From contig NZ_CP094351.1 in assembly GCF_022807995.1 (NCBI RefSeq), positions 1,085,001 through 1,149,000 of the forward strand: 64,000 bases of DNA. Direction: 5' to 3'. Of this stretch, positions 27,278 through 34,841 are shown one piece after another (position 1 is the first letter of the stretch; the number at the start of each line of letters is the position of its first letter). The notes below the pieces were generated by a model that saw only the letters and a list, made by a program, of their open reading frames with translations, was not told the DNA's origin and did no database searches. The translations under genes were made by a program, and so were the position numbers. This stretch comes from Pseudomonas orientalis (GTDB lineage: Bacteria; Pseudomonadota; Gammaproteobacteria; Pseudomonadales; Pseudomonadaceae).

Positions 27278-28957
27278 ATGAATAGATCAACGGCTTCTGC
27301 ACCCCTGGATATTGCCGTCGTCAGTGTCGCAGGGCGGTTTCCCTCTGCGGCATCGTGCGATGAGCTATGGCGAGCCATCGTTGAAGGACGTGAGTTGGTA
27401 TCGAGCTACGACCAGGCATTACTTGACCCGCCGGAAGGCTCGACATTTGTTCCGCGCGGTGCGTTCCTGGAAGCGCCGGAAATGTTCGACTACAGCTATT
27501 TTCGCTACACACCCCGTGAAGCTTCGCGAATGGACCCTCAGCAACGCCAGTGCCTGGAGGTCTGCCACCAGGCGTTACAGCAGGCAGGCTACGGTCGTGG
27601 CAGTGATGCGGGGCGCTGCGGGGTGTTTGTAGGAACCAGACCTGACACGTGGCACGAGCAGCACGCCAAGGCTGCGCATGAAAGCAGCGCTGATGCGTTG
27701 CTGTCGCTTGCGGGGCGATCCAGTGATGCTCTGGCCACACGTGTGGCTTACAAACTGGACTGCACCGGGCCGGCATTGAATATCGCAAATTTTTGCTCCG
27801 GCTCATTGGTAGCCGTGCATTTGGCATGCCGGAGTCTGGTCGCGGATGAGTGCGACATGGCACTGGCAGGTGGGGTCTGCGTGCGATACCCGGCGCATCA
27901 AGGATATCTGCATCATGAAGGAGGCATTTTGTCCCGGCAGGGTCAAGTGCGCGCATTCGACACGGAGGCCGACGGTACCTTGTTCGCCGATGCCGTCGGT
28001 TTTGTTGGCTTGCGTCGCCTGCGGGACGCCGAACGTGACGGCAATACAATTTTGGCGGTAATCAAGGGGTCTGCCATCAACAATGATGGCTTGGATAAGG
28101 CCGGATACAGTGCCCCGAGCGTATCAGGTCAAGAGTCGGTGATCCGCAGCGCCTTACTCAGTTCAGGTTTGGGGCCGGCTCAAGTGGGGCTGGTTGAGGC
28201 GCATGGGACAGGCACGCCTGTCGGCGATGCCGTTGAGCTACGGGCCCTATCCCGGGTATTCAGCGATGTACCTGCGCGCAGTTGTGCGATCAGTTCCGTC
28301 AAGTCGACCCTGGGCCACGCAGACTGTGCTTCAGGTATTACAGGTCTGATCAAGGTTATCTATGCAGTCCGTTTGGGGATCATTCCGCCGACAGCCAACT
28401 GTGATCGACCATGTGAGGCGCTGAGCGATCCACATTCACCGTTTGCGGTAGCCGAGCAGACCCTTGCATGGCCCGAAAGCGATGAAGTCAGAGCCGCAGG
28501 CGTGAGTTCCTTTGGTATAGGTGGCACAAACGTTCACATGATCGTGGTAGCACCTCCCGCGCAGCGTTCCATGCCGACCTACGAGCCACTGCATTTGGTC
28601 CCGATCAGTGCGGCAAATGAAGCCACATTGCGGAACCTGGCTACCAACTTGCTGGAATATTTGCATCAGCATCCTGACACCGAGCTGGCCGACGTTGCCT
28701 ATACCTTGCAGCGCGGCCGGCAGCACTTGGCTGTCCGCAGGGTTGTCATTGCCGGGTCGCTGTCCGAACTCAGACTGGGCTTGATGCAGCGGCAATCCGT
28801 CTTTGTAGCAGACGATAGCCTGCGCGAAGCCCCGATTGTCTCGCAGGCCACAGCGTGGCAGCAGGGCGGGTCACTGGAATGGACAGTGTTTTACGGGCAA
28901 GAGAAGCGACGCAGGCTGGCGCTGCCCTCCTACCCGTTATCTGCGACGCCTATTTGA
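27278..28957 (+). CDS. Free-standing ketosynthase with post-KS linker
   Basis: 559 aa from ATG 27278 (TGGAG 8 nt upstream). It is a single KS: ANFCSGSLVAVH carries the catalytic Cys in an unusual context (normally TACSSS), with EAHGTGT and KSTLGH supplying the two His. After the KS comes the usual KS-AT linker and then directly a post-AT-like tail (RLALPSYPLSATPI), as though an AT had been cut out. It has no carrier or reductive domain; the adjacent ACP-aminotransferase probably provides its acceptor carrier. It would yield a beta-keto thioester. Confidence 0.88.
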   Translation: MNRSTASAPLDIAVVSVAGRFPSAASCDELWRAIVEGRELVSSYDQALLDPPEGSTFVPRGAFLEAPEMFDYSYFRYTPREASRMDPQQRQCLEVCHQALQQAGYGRGSDAGRCGVFVGTRPDTWHEQHAKAAHESSADALLSLAGRSSDALATRVAYKLDCTGPALNIANFCSGSLVAVHLACRSLVADECDMALAGGVCVRYPAHQGYLHHEGGILSRQGQVRAFDTEADGTLFADAVGFVGLRRLRDAERDGNTILAVIKGSAINNDGLDKAGYSAPSVSGQESVIRSALLSSGLGPAQVGLVEAHGTGTPVGDAVELRALSRVFSDVPARSCAISSVKSTLGHADCASGITGLIKVIYAVRLGIIPPTANCDRPCEALSDPHSPFAVAEQTLAWPESDEVRAAGVSSFGIGGTNVHMIVVAPPAQRSMPTYEPLHLVPISAANEATLRNLATNLLEYLHQHPDTELADVAYTLQRGRQHLAVRRVVIAGSLSELRLGLMQRQSVFVADDSLREAPIVSQATAWQQGGSLEWTVFYGQEKRRRLALPSYPLSATPI

Positions 28958-28995
28958 AGCGAATAATTTGATCATTCATGGAGCGAGGGATTGAT

Positions 28996-30669
28996 ATGAG
29001 TAATTTGCAAACCACCGAGCAGGTTTTGACTGACTTGTTTGCCAGAGTATTTGAGCTGCCTGCTGAATCTCTTGGGCGAGATACTCCACTGGCAGAGTTG
29101 GGGGCGGATTCATTGTTATTGTTTGAAGCGATTGCCCCCATTCAAAAAGCGTTTGGCGTAAAGCTATCGGTAAGGCAATTTTTTTCGGAGCTGCAGACAG
29201 TCGGCAAACTGGCGAGCCATATTGATGCTCGTTCTGAAGTGGACGTTGAGCCTGTCGTCGAGAAATCCGCGAAAACGCGGCCGTTTCAATGGATGAGCCG
29301 CAGTAGCGCACCGGTCGAAACGGCCGCACGCCAGCAATACCTGGACGATTTTATTCCTCGGTATAACGCCAAGACACAGAAGTCCAAGGCGCATGCCGTC
29401 GAGGTACGCAGCCGGATTGCGGATAGCCGTTCGGGCATTGGCTTCAAGCCGTCAGTCAAGGAATTGCTCTACCCGTTGGTCTGTACCGGCTTCGACGGTG
29501 CCACGGTGCGTGATATCGACGGCAATGACTATGTGGATATGACCATGGGGTTTGGCTCTCATCTCTACGGTCATTCGCCAGAGTTCGTCAACAGCGCGCT
29601 GAAGTCGCAGATAGACCAGGGGTTCGGACTGGGTACTCGACATGCAGAGGCACTGGAAGTCGCCAAGCTCGTATGTGAAATCACTGGCATGGACCGGGTC
29701 GCATTCGTCAACAGCGGCACGGAAGCTATTATGAATGCTGTGCGCGCAGCTCGTGCAGCCACACGACGCAACCATATCGTGCTGTTTTCCAGCAGTTACC
29801 ATGGACACTGGGATGCAGTTCTAGCGACGGTAGATCGTTTTGAAGCCGGGGCGAAAACCAAGCCGATTTCTGTCGGGATTCCGGAAAATATGGTGGCTGA
29901 TGTTTCCGTATTCGAATTTGGTTCCGAACTGGCGTTGGAGTTTATTGCCACCCACGGCAGCGAAGTCGCGGCTGTGTTGATCGAGCCAGTACCGACTCGT
30001 GATCCGGGCCTTGCCGACCCGAGCTACCTTCGACGATTGCGTGACGCAACGGCCAAGGTTGGAACGCTGTTGATCTTCGACGAAATTGTCACCGGCTTTC
30101 GTGTCCATCCGGCAGGTATACAAGGCCTCTATGGAATTGAGGCTGACATTGTCACGTACGGCAAGACCATCGGGGGCGGTATGCCGTTAGGTGTGGTTGC
30201 CGGCCGTGGGCAAAGCCTTGATGCGATTGACGGTGGCAATTGGAATTTCGGTGATGAAAGCTACCCTGGCGTGGAACCTACATTTTTTGGCGGGACCTTT
30301 TTCCAGCATCCGCTCGCAATGGCAACCGCCAAGGCTACCCTGCTTCAGATAAAGCGCGGTGGGGTGGCGTTCACCCAGAATTTGAACCAGAAAGCCGAAG
30401 CGTTTACCTCACGGTTGAATGACCTATTCCAGACACGCGGAATTAATATTGAAGCACGCGTGTTCAGTTCGTTCTTTCGTCTGGTTCATAAAGAGAACAT
30501 GGATTTACTCTATTATAACTTGCTTATGCGTGGTGTTTATATCTGGGAATGGCGATGCTGGTTCCTGTCGGCGGCGCATGAAGATGTCCATCTGAGCAAA
30601 GTATACGATGCATTCGTGCAAAGTCTTGACGAGTTGCAAGGTATCGCTGTGTCAAGTCAGCAGCGATAA
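28996..30669 (+). CDS. ACP-aminotransferase fusion (class III, glutamate-1-semialdehyde type)
   Basis: 557 aa from ATG 28996 (GAGGG 7 nt upstream); ATG 28978 is possible. N-terminal ACP with GADSLLL, then a linker. A class III PLP aminotransferase follows: VNSGTEAIMNAVRAAR, SSYHGHWD, FDEIVTGFR, and the PLP Lys in TYGKTIGGGMPLG. Similar domains in iturin/mycosubtilin and microcystin synthases turn a carrier-bound beta-keto group into a beta-amine. Placed right after the KS-only protein, it likely receives that chain and aminates it. This is a separate protein here rather than an internal domain. Confidence 0.9.
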   Translation: MSNLQTTEQVLTDLFARVFELPAESLGRDTPLAELGADSLLLFEAIAPIQKAFGVKLSVRQFFSELQTVGKLASHIDARSEVDVEPVVEKSAKTRPFQWMSRSSAPVETAARQQYLDDFIPRYNAKTQKSKAHAVEVRSRIADSRSGIGFKPSVKELLYPLVCTGFDGATVRDIDGNDYVDMTMGFGSHLYGHSPEFVNSALKSQIDQGFGLGTRHAEALEVAKLVCEITGMDRVAFVNSGTEAIMNAVRAARAATRRNHIVLFSSSYHGHWDAVLATVDRFEAGAKTKPISVGIPENMVADVSVFEFGSELALEFIATHGSEVAAVLIEPVPTRDPGLADPSYLRRLRDATAKVGTLLIFDEIVTGFRVHPAGIQGLYGIEADIVTYGKTIGGGMPLGVVAGRGQSLDAIDGGNWNFGDESYPGVEPTFFGGTFFQHPLAMATAKATLLQIKRGGVAFTQNLNQKAEAFTSRLNDLFQTRGINIEARVFSSFFRLVHKENMDLLYYNLLMRGVYIWEWRCWFLSAAHEDVHLSKVYDAFVQSLDELQGIAVSSQQR

Positions 30670-30722
30670 GTCGAGATTCCGATAACTTAGTATTACTAAC
30701 AGCCAAAAAGGCAGGGGTGCGT

Positions 30723-31211
30723 ATGCCATTGCGAAATTTAAAGGTTTTTATTGGTGGTCCTATTCAATTTGCGATCCGTCGAGACGGCTTCCATGAAGAA
30801 CTGAAAGAGACGATTGAGCTTGCCATCCAGGCTGTGACGCAGCTGAATGGGCAAGTGTTATCGGCACATAAAGCTGAACGATTTGGTGTGGATACCCCGG
30901 CGTTTACTCCTGAAATGGTATCCAAGCGTGATTTCGCCTGGATGCAGGAGTGCGATGTGTTCATGCCGATATTACCGGTTCTGGCAGGCAGTGAGTTATT
31001 GCGTACGGATGGCACTCATATTGAGCTTGGTTGGGCGTCCGCCTTGAAGCGGCCTGTGTTGTTGGTAACTGAGCTGCCGATAGTGGAGGGAGGGAGTCAC
31101 TTGCTTAAGGGCCTTGAGCATATTTGTAAATTGTCCAAGCTTGATGTGCAGGAATTTCGTAAGCGACCAGCACAAATTGGAGAAATACTTCAAGGCTTGA
31201 TAGCTGCCTGA
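30723..31211 (+). CDS. Nucleoside 2-deoxyribosyltransferase-like protein
   Basis: 162 aa from ATG 30723 (AGGGG upstream; GTG 30717 possible). The N-terminal FIGGPIQF and the later DGTHIELGWASALKRPVLLV fit the nucleoside 2-deoxyribosyltransferase fold, where the Glu of the IELGWA stretch would be the nucleophile. Relatives include the CMP hydrolases BlsM and MilB of nucleoside antibiotics. A role releasing a base from a nucleoside or nucleotide is plausible but not shown. It is followed by an oxidoreductase and an amidohydrolase. More AT-rich than the megasynthase genes by eye. Confidence 0.65.
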   Translation: MPLRNLKVFIGGPIQFAIRRDGFHEELKETIELAIQAVTQLNGQVLSAHKAERFGVDTPAFTPEMVSKRDFAWMQECDVFMPILPVLAGSELLRTDGTHIELGWASALKRPVLLVTELPIVEGGSHLLKGLEHICKLSKLDVQEFRKRPAQIGEILQGLIAA

Positions 31212-31281
31212 TCGCATTGAAATAGCGTATCAGATACGGTCCGGCATAAAGGATTGATGTAATGATCACGGGGATCAAGTA

Positions 31282-32166
31282 ATGAGTAATCAAGGCAAGG
31301 TAGCGGATTACAGTGTGTTGGGTATGAGTTTGAAGTCACCCATTATTGTCGGTTCTGGATTACTGTCGGATCAGGCGAAAAATATCCGTCAGTTAGTAAA
31401 GCGGGGTGCAGGCGCGGTTGTCACAAAAACCATTTATCCGATCTCTGAAAAAAATCATTCGGAGCGTATCTATTCCATCGGGACGGGGCTGCTGAATAAT
31501 ACAAACTATTCGAAAAGAAAAGTGGACGATTGGCTCGGGTTGTTGAGCCAGTTTAAGCAAGAACGTCTTCCAATTATTGCCTCTGTGCATGCACCGTTTC
31601 CTGATGCGTTAGGATCTTTGGTTGATAGTATTCGCGAGGTCAGTGACTGTCCCTTGGAGTTGGGAATCTCTTGCTTACATGCCGATGATGTGATGGAAGA
31701 TACACCCGAGCGTGTTTACGCTTATGCGCAGGCGGTGCGACAAAATACCGACGTCCATTTTTCGGTAAAGCTTTCACTGGGACAATCCCTTCACGAGCGA
31801 GTACACGCGGCTATAGACGGAGGCGCAAGTGCGGTGACCCTTAGTGATACCATTTCCGGAATAGCGTTCGATCTGGTCAAAGGAAAAGCGGTACTTGGAG
31901 GCATATGTGGATATTCCGGTCCCGGAATCAAGCCAATGGTGCTTGCAGCTATCTATGATCTTCGGCAACGGGGGATCGTTATTCCAATCATGGGCAGTGG
32001 TGGCGTGCAAAGTGGCTTGGATGTGCACGAGTATATGTTGGCAGGTGCCGAAACGATTCAAGTGTATTCGGCCTTACACAGCGATATGTTCACAACGCTT
32101 GAGCGTATTACGCAAGAATATGAGTCGAACTGTGAACACGTACTTGTCGCGGAGGCAGCAGAATGA
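31282..32166 (+). CDS. Dihydroorotate dehydrogenase-like flavoprotein
   Basis: 294 aa FMN-type TIM barrel. Family signatures: SPIIVGSGLLS at the start, ELGISCLHADD (ELNISCPN in true DHODs; the Asn is Gly here and the Cys is kept), VKLSLG, AFDLVKGKAVLGG-x-CGYSGPGIKP, PIMGSGGVQSGLDVHEYMLAGA for phosphate binding. It probably acts on a pyrimidine-like or other cyclic substrate rather than dihydroorotate, because it sits in a biosynthetic operon. Its stop overlaps the next gene by 4 nt (ATGA), implying coupled translation. Confidence 0.82.
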   Translation: MSNQGKVADYSVLGMSLKSPIIVGSGLLSDQAKNIRQLVKRGAGAVVTKTIYPISEKNHSERIYSIGTGLLNNTNYSKRKVDDWLGLLSQFKQERLPIIASVHAPFPDALGSLVDSIREVSDCPLELGISCLHADDVMEDTPERVYAYAQAVRQNTDVHFSVKLSLGQSLHERVHAAIDGGASAVTLSDTISGIAFDLVKGKAVLGGICGYSGPGIKPMVLAAIYDLRQRGIVIPIMGSGGVQSGLDVHEYMLAGAETIQVYSALHSDMFTTLERITQEYESNCEHVLVAEAAE

Positions 32167-32915
32167 GAGCCGATGGCCTGGAATACTTTGCAGAGTTTTC
32201 AAGTGAGTCGATATGTTCGAGTGTGAACGGTCGCACATTGATTTGGCCCATTGGTGGTGTAGAGCAGCATGGGCCTCACTTACCATTGAACGTTGATACC
32301 ATCATTCCCGAAGCGTTCGCAAAAGCGTTGGCGCTCGATTGCCGTGGCATTATTCTACCGGTACAGCCTTTATCCGTTCGGTCGTTGCCACAAAGTGGAG
32401 GAGGGCTCCAGTTTCCCGGCACAGTATTTGTTGACGGTTGCACATTTGTTAACTACTTGACAGACGCGTTGAAGAGCCTGAGTGCACTGCCGTTCGGACA
32501 AATAGTGATTATAAATGGGCATTATGAAAATGAGGGTTTCATCTTCGAGGCGCTAGACAGGGTTCGCAGCTCGGGGGCATTCGCCGAGCGTTCTGTGTTG
32601 GCCTTCAGTTGGTGGAGCATGGTCAGCAATGCATGGGTTGTCGACAATCTACCCGATTTTCCCGGCTGGCACGCTGAACATGCCGGTGTTACTGAAACTA
32701 GTTTAATGATGCACCTGAGGCCCGAACTGGTATCCTCCGACCGACCGGATCACGAACACCCTCCACAATGTGGGGTATATAGCCTACCGCTTGCGCCTGA
32801 GTCGTCCACGAGAGGGGTATTATCGAAAACGTCTGGTTCGAGCGCGCGCATTGGCGAACTGATATTCGACCATGTGCGGCAAGCCGTAAGAAAAATGGTC
32901 ACAGAGAAGGCGTAG
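32163..32915 (+). CDS. Creatininase-family amidohydrolase
   Basis: 250 aa. The family metal and catalytic motifs are all visible: PIGGVEQHGPHLPLNVD, INGHYENEG (NGHGGN in most members) and HAEHAGVTETSLMM (HAGExETS). Creatininase-type enzymes hydrolyse cyclic amides such as creatinine, or small formamides (archaeal FAPy deformylase), using divalent metals. Here it is co-translated with the flavoprotein, and may open a cyclic amide made by the preceding two enzymes. Last plus-strand gene of the island, ending at a terminator. Confidence 0.85.
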   Translation: MRADGLEYFAEFSSESICSSVNGRTLIWPIGGVEQHGPHLPLNVDTIIPEAFAKALALDCRGIILPVQPLSVRSLPQSGGGLQFPGTVFVDGCTFVNYLTDALKSLSALPFGQIVIINGHYENEGFIFEALDRVRSSGAFAERSVLAFSWWSMVSNAWVVDNLPDFPGWHAEHAGVTETSLMMHLRPELVSSDRPDHEHPPQCGVYSLPLAPESSTRGVLSKTSGSSARIGELIFDHVRQAVRKMVTEKA

Positions 32916-32923
32916 CTTAAAAA

Positions 32924-32952
32924 TAAGTGCGCCATGGAAGATGGCGCACTTA
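32924..32952. terminator. Bidirectional intrinsic terminator
   Basis: A perfect 12-bp stem, TAAGTGCGCCAT and ATGGCGCACTTA, with a 5-nt loop. It is followed by CATTTTTA on the plus strand and by TTTTTAAG on the minus strand. It lies between the convergent creatininase and thioesterase genes and serves both. Confidence 0.9.
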
Positions 32953-32957
32953 CATTT

Positions 32958-33722
32958 TTATGACTGAACCAGCGAGTTGGCGGCGGAAAAATCGTTGAGT
33001 CTTTTTTTGAGGTGAGCGAAGAACTCCGCGGGAGGCGTTTCACTGAAAAAGTGGTCGCCCTGGACGTGGGTCAACTCAAAGGATTGATCCGTCAGCGTGT
33101 GCCAGTTATGCATCATTTCTTTTGAAACCAAGCTGTCCTGTTCGCCATGAAATGCGATGATGGGACAGTTGAGGCGCGGTGTGTTTTCAAATTTCCATTC
33201 GCGGCAAAGTTTGAAGTCGGCTTGCAGAACAGGGAGGAAGAGTGAAGCGAGTTCAGGGTGGCGAAGCGTTTTCATGCAGGCTGGGTTAAAGTTTTTAATT
33301 CGCGAAAGCGCGGTCTCGGCATCAATGTCGTCAAGGTCGGGCAAAGCAACCCGGTATTCAGGCGAGGCCGTTGAGCAGAGAACAACGCATTCGGGAAATA
33401 GAGGAGAATGCAGGCGGGAAAATTTTTGCGCTAGATGGTAGGCAATCCAACCTCCCATACTCGTTCCCACGAAGGCTAAACGCATGTCATGAAAGGCGGT
33501 GAGCTCACGTGAAAGTATATTGATCAAGTAATCCATATCACTCAATGAAGGGGTTTTTATGTTGTTGCCACGACCGGGCAAGTGGACGGGATGGATAACA
33601 CTATCGTGGCCTAGCTGTTTGCCCCAGCGCAGATAGAAATTTGAATTGCCCCCCGCGTAGGGAAAACAAATTAAATTGAGTTTGTTCGGCGAAGGTTGAG
33701 TCGTGATCAGCACTGCTGGCAT
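32958..33722 (-). CDS. Type II thioesterase
   Basis: 254 aa alpha/beta hydrolase with the family opening LNLICFPYAGGNSNFY. The catalytic Ser is in GTSMGGW (usually GHSMGA; His replaced by Thr), Asp in HGEQDSLVS and His in QGDHFF. Type II thioesterases clear misprimed carrier domains in PKS/NRPS lines, or sometimes help release. It is encoded opposite to the synthases. Start: ATG 33722 has GGAG only 1 nt away; GTG at 33713, 10 nt after GGAG, may be the true start. Confidence 0.88.
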   Translation of the reverse strand: MPAVLITTQPSPNKLNLICFPYAGGNSNFYLRWGKQLGHDSVIHPVHLPGRGNNIKTPSLSDMDYLINILSRELTAFHDMRLAFVGTSMGGWIAYHLAQKFSRLHSPLFPECVVLCSTASPEYRVALPDLDDIDAETALSRIKNFNPACMKTLRHPELASLFLPVLQADFKLCREWKFENTPRLNCPIIAFHGEQDSLVSKEMMHNWHTLTDQSFELTHVQGDHFFSETPPAEFFAHLKKRLNDFSAANSLVQS

Positions 33723-33768
33723 ACTCCGAAATAGAAACGAATATCTGATGATAATCAGACTGTCGAAA

Positions 33769-34401
33769 TTATTGATTTTCCAGCGGCTCCCTGATCGATG
33801 TGCAAAGGGGCGGGTCAATCTGGTAGAAGTGTTGCAAGTCAAATCGAAAGGTTAACGTTTTTTTGAGTTTTTTATTGAGGTCCTGCGGGGCGATATCCAG
33901 AATTACGCGGTGATCTACAAGTTTGGTGACTTCGCCGCGAGAAAGCGATAGTTTACGAGTGAGTATATTGATCAGTCGAACAGGTATGGAATATTCAAAA
34001 AGTATTTGAATTTCGACGATGTCTGTATCGCTAAGCGCATAGGGGTCGGAACCGTCAATGATGAATTCCGGGATCGGACCAAGTTCGGCATTGTTTTTCT
34101 TTAAGATTGGGTAGTCGTATGAGTAACGACGGACTTGTTCGATATTATTCTGTGTGAAATGTTCGAGCAACTCAGGGTTGAGTTTATTGGTGTTGATGCG
34201 TGGGAATATATCTATATTCCACGTGTAGTTGCATTTTTCACATTTGTAGATATTCCACACGTCCAGCGTTTTTTTCTGAGCGTTAACGCGGAAACACCCT
34301 GAGGGATAGAAAAGTTTTTTTATCTCGCACGTCGGACAACGCTTTGTTATTGACTGACACCCAATAGGCTTCACTAGCCAATGAATAATTCCCTTTTTCA
34401 T
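33769..34401 (-). CDS. DUF1062 zinc-ribbon protein
   Basis: 210 aa. Two CxxC pairs near the N-terminus (RCPTCEIKK and KCEKCNYTW), together with FRVNAQKKTLDVWNIYKC, fit DUF1062, a family without an assigned function. The C-terminal part is mixed helical (LSLSRGEVTKLVDHRVILDI, reminiscent of an S4-like turn). Very AT-rich compared with the core genes. It is upstream of the thioesterase on the same strand and marks the right end of the island. Role in the pathway unknown. Confidence 0.75.
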   Translation of the reverse strand: MKKGIIHWLVKPIGCQSITKRCPTCEIKKLFYPSGCFRVNAQKKTLDVWNIYKCEKCNYTWNIDIFPRINTNKLNPELLEHFTQNNIEQVRRYSYDYPILKKNNAELGPIPEFIIDGSDPYALSDTDIVEIQILFEYSIPVRLINILTRKLSLSRGEVTKLVDHRVILDIAPQDLNKKLKKTLTFRFDLQHFYQIDPPLCTSIREPLENQ

Positions 34402-34841
34402 ATCTTCATCCTTGAGAAATGCTGCTTGAATTTAACGCTTCGCACGTGGCAGGGCAAGTGGTTCGTACATGCAACGATTTAGCTTAGAAGAGTCTTTTGT
34501 TACTGAGTGTTTTTTTTGTATCTTTATGTAAATTTGTGTAGGCGAAGGGGCTGTTCCATTTGATCAAATGCTTATCCATGAGAGTAAACGGCGCCAGCGT
34601 GGCTAATAGGGCGCGTTGTAAAAGTGGGTGTGGCGCGGTACAGGCTTCTATGTTTGAAGCAGCGTGTGCTTCAAGTGGCCACGAGGCGCTGTTCAATCAC
34701 AATCAATGAGGTTTATAGCGGCCAGGGTGGCCGCAGCGTTAGTAGACCCGCACTTCGGTCGGGAGATGAAATCGAGTCTGGCTGATCCTTTTCTCGGTGA
34801 TCGGTTATAGTGCCCGACAACTTTGCAAAGGATGATGCTGT
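34402..34841. other. Intergenic right boundary of the island
   Basis: 440 bp. The first half is AT-rich and continues the island composition; the second half becomes core-like. A 70-codon minus-strand frame (34484-34696) has no ribosome site or recognisable motif. I see no att-like repeats or integrase remnant. Confidence 0.5.

Noticed and set aside
34484..34696. Possible 70-aa gene in the island right boundary
   Set aside because: No ribosome site, no recognisable motif; the frame crosses a composition change.
6315..34841. Phage or integrative-element origin of the island
   Set aside because: No integrase, tRNA gene, att repeats or conjugation genes at either edge; horizontal gain is inferred only from composition and context.
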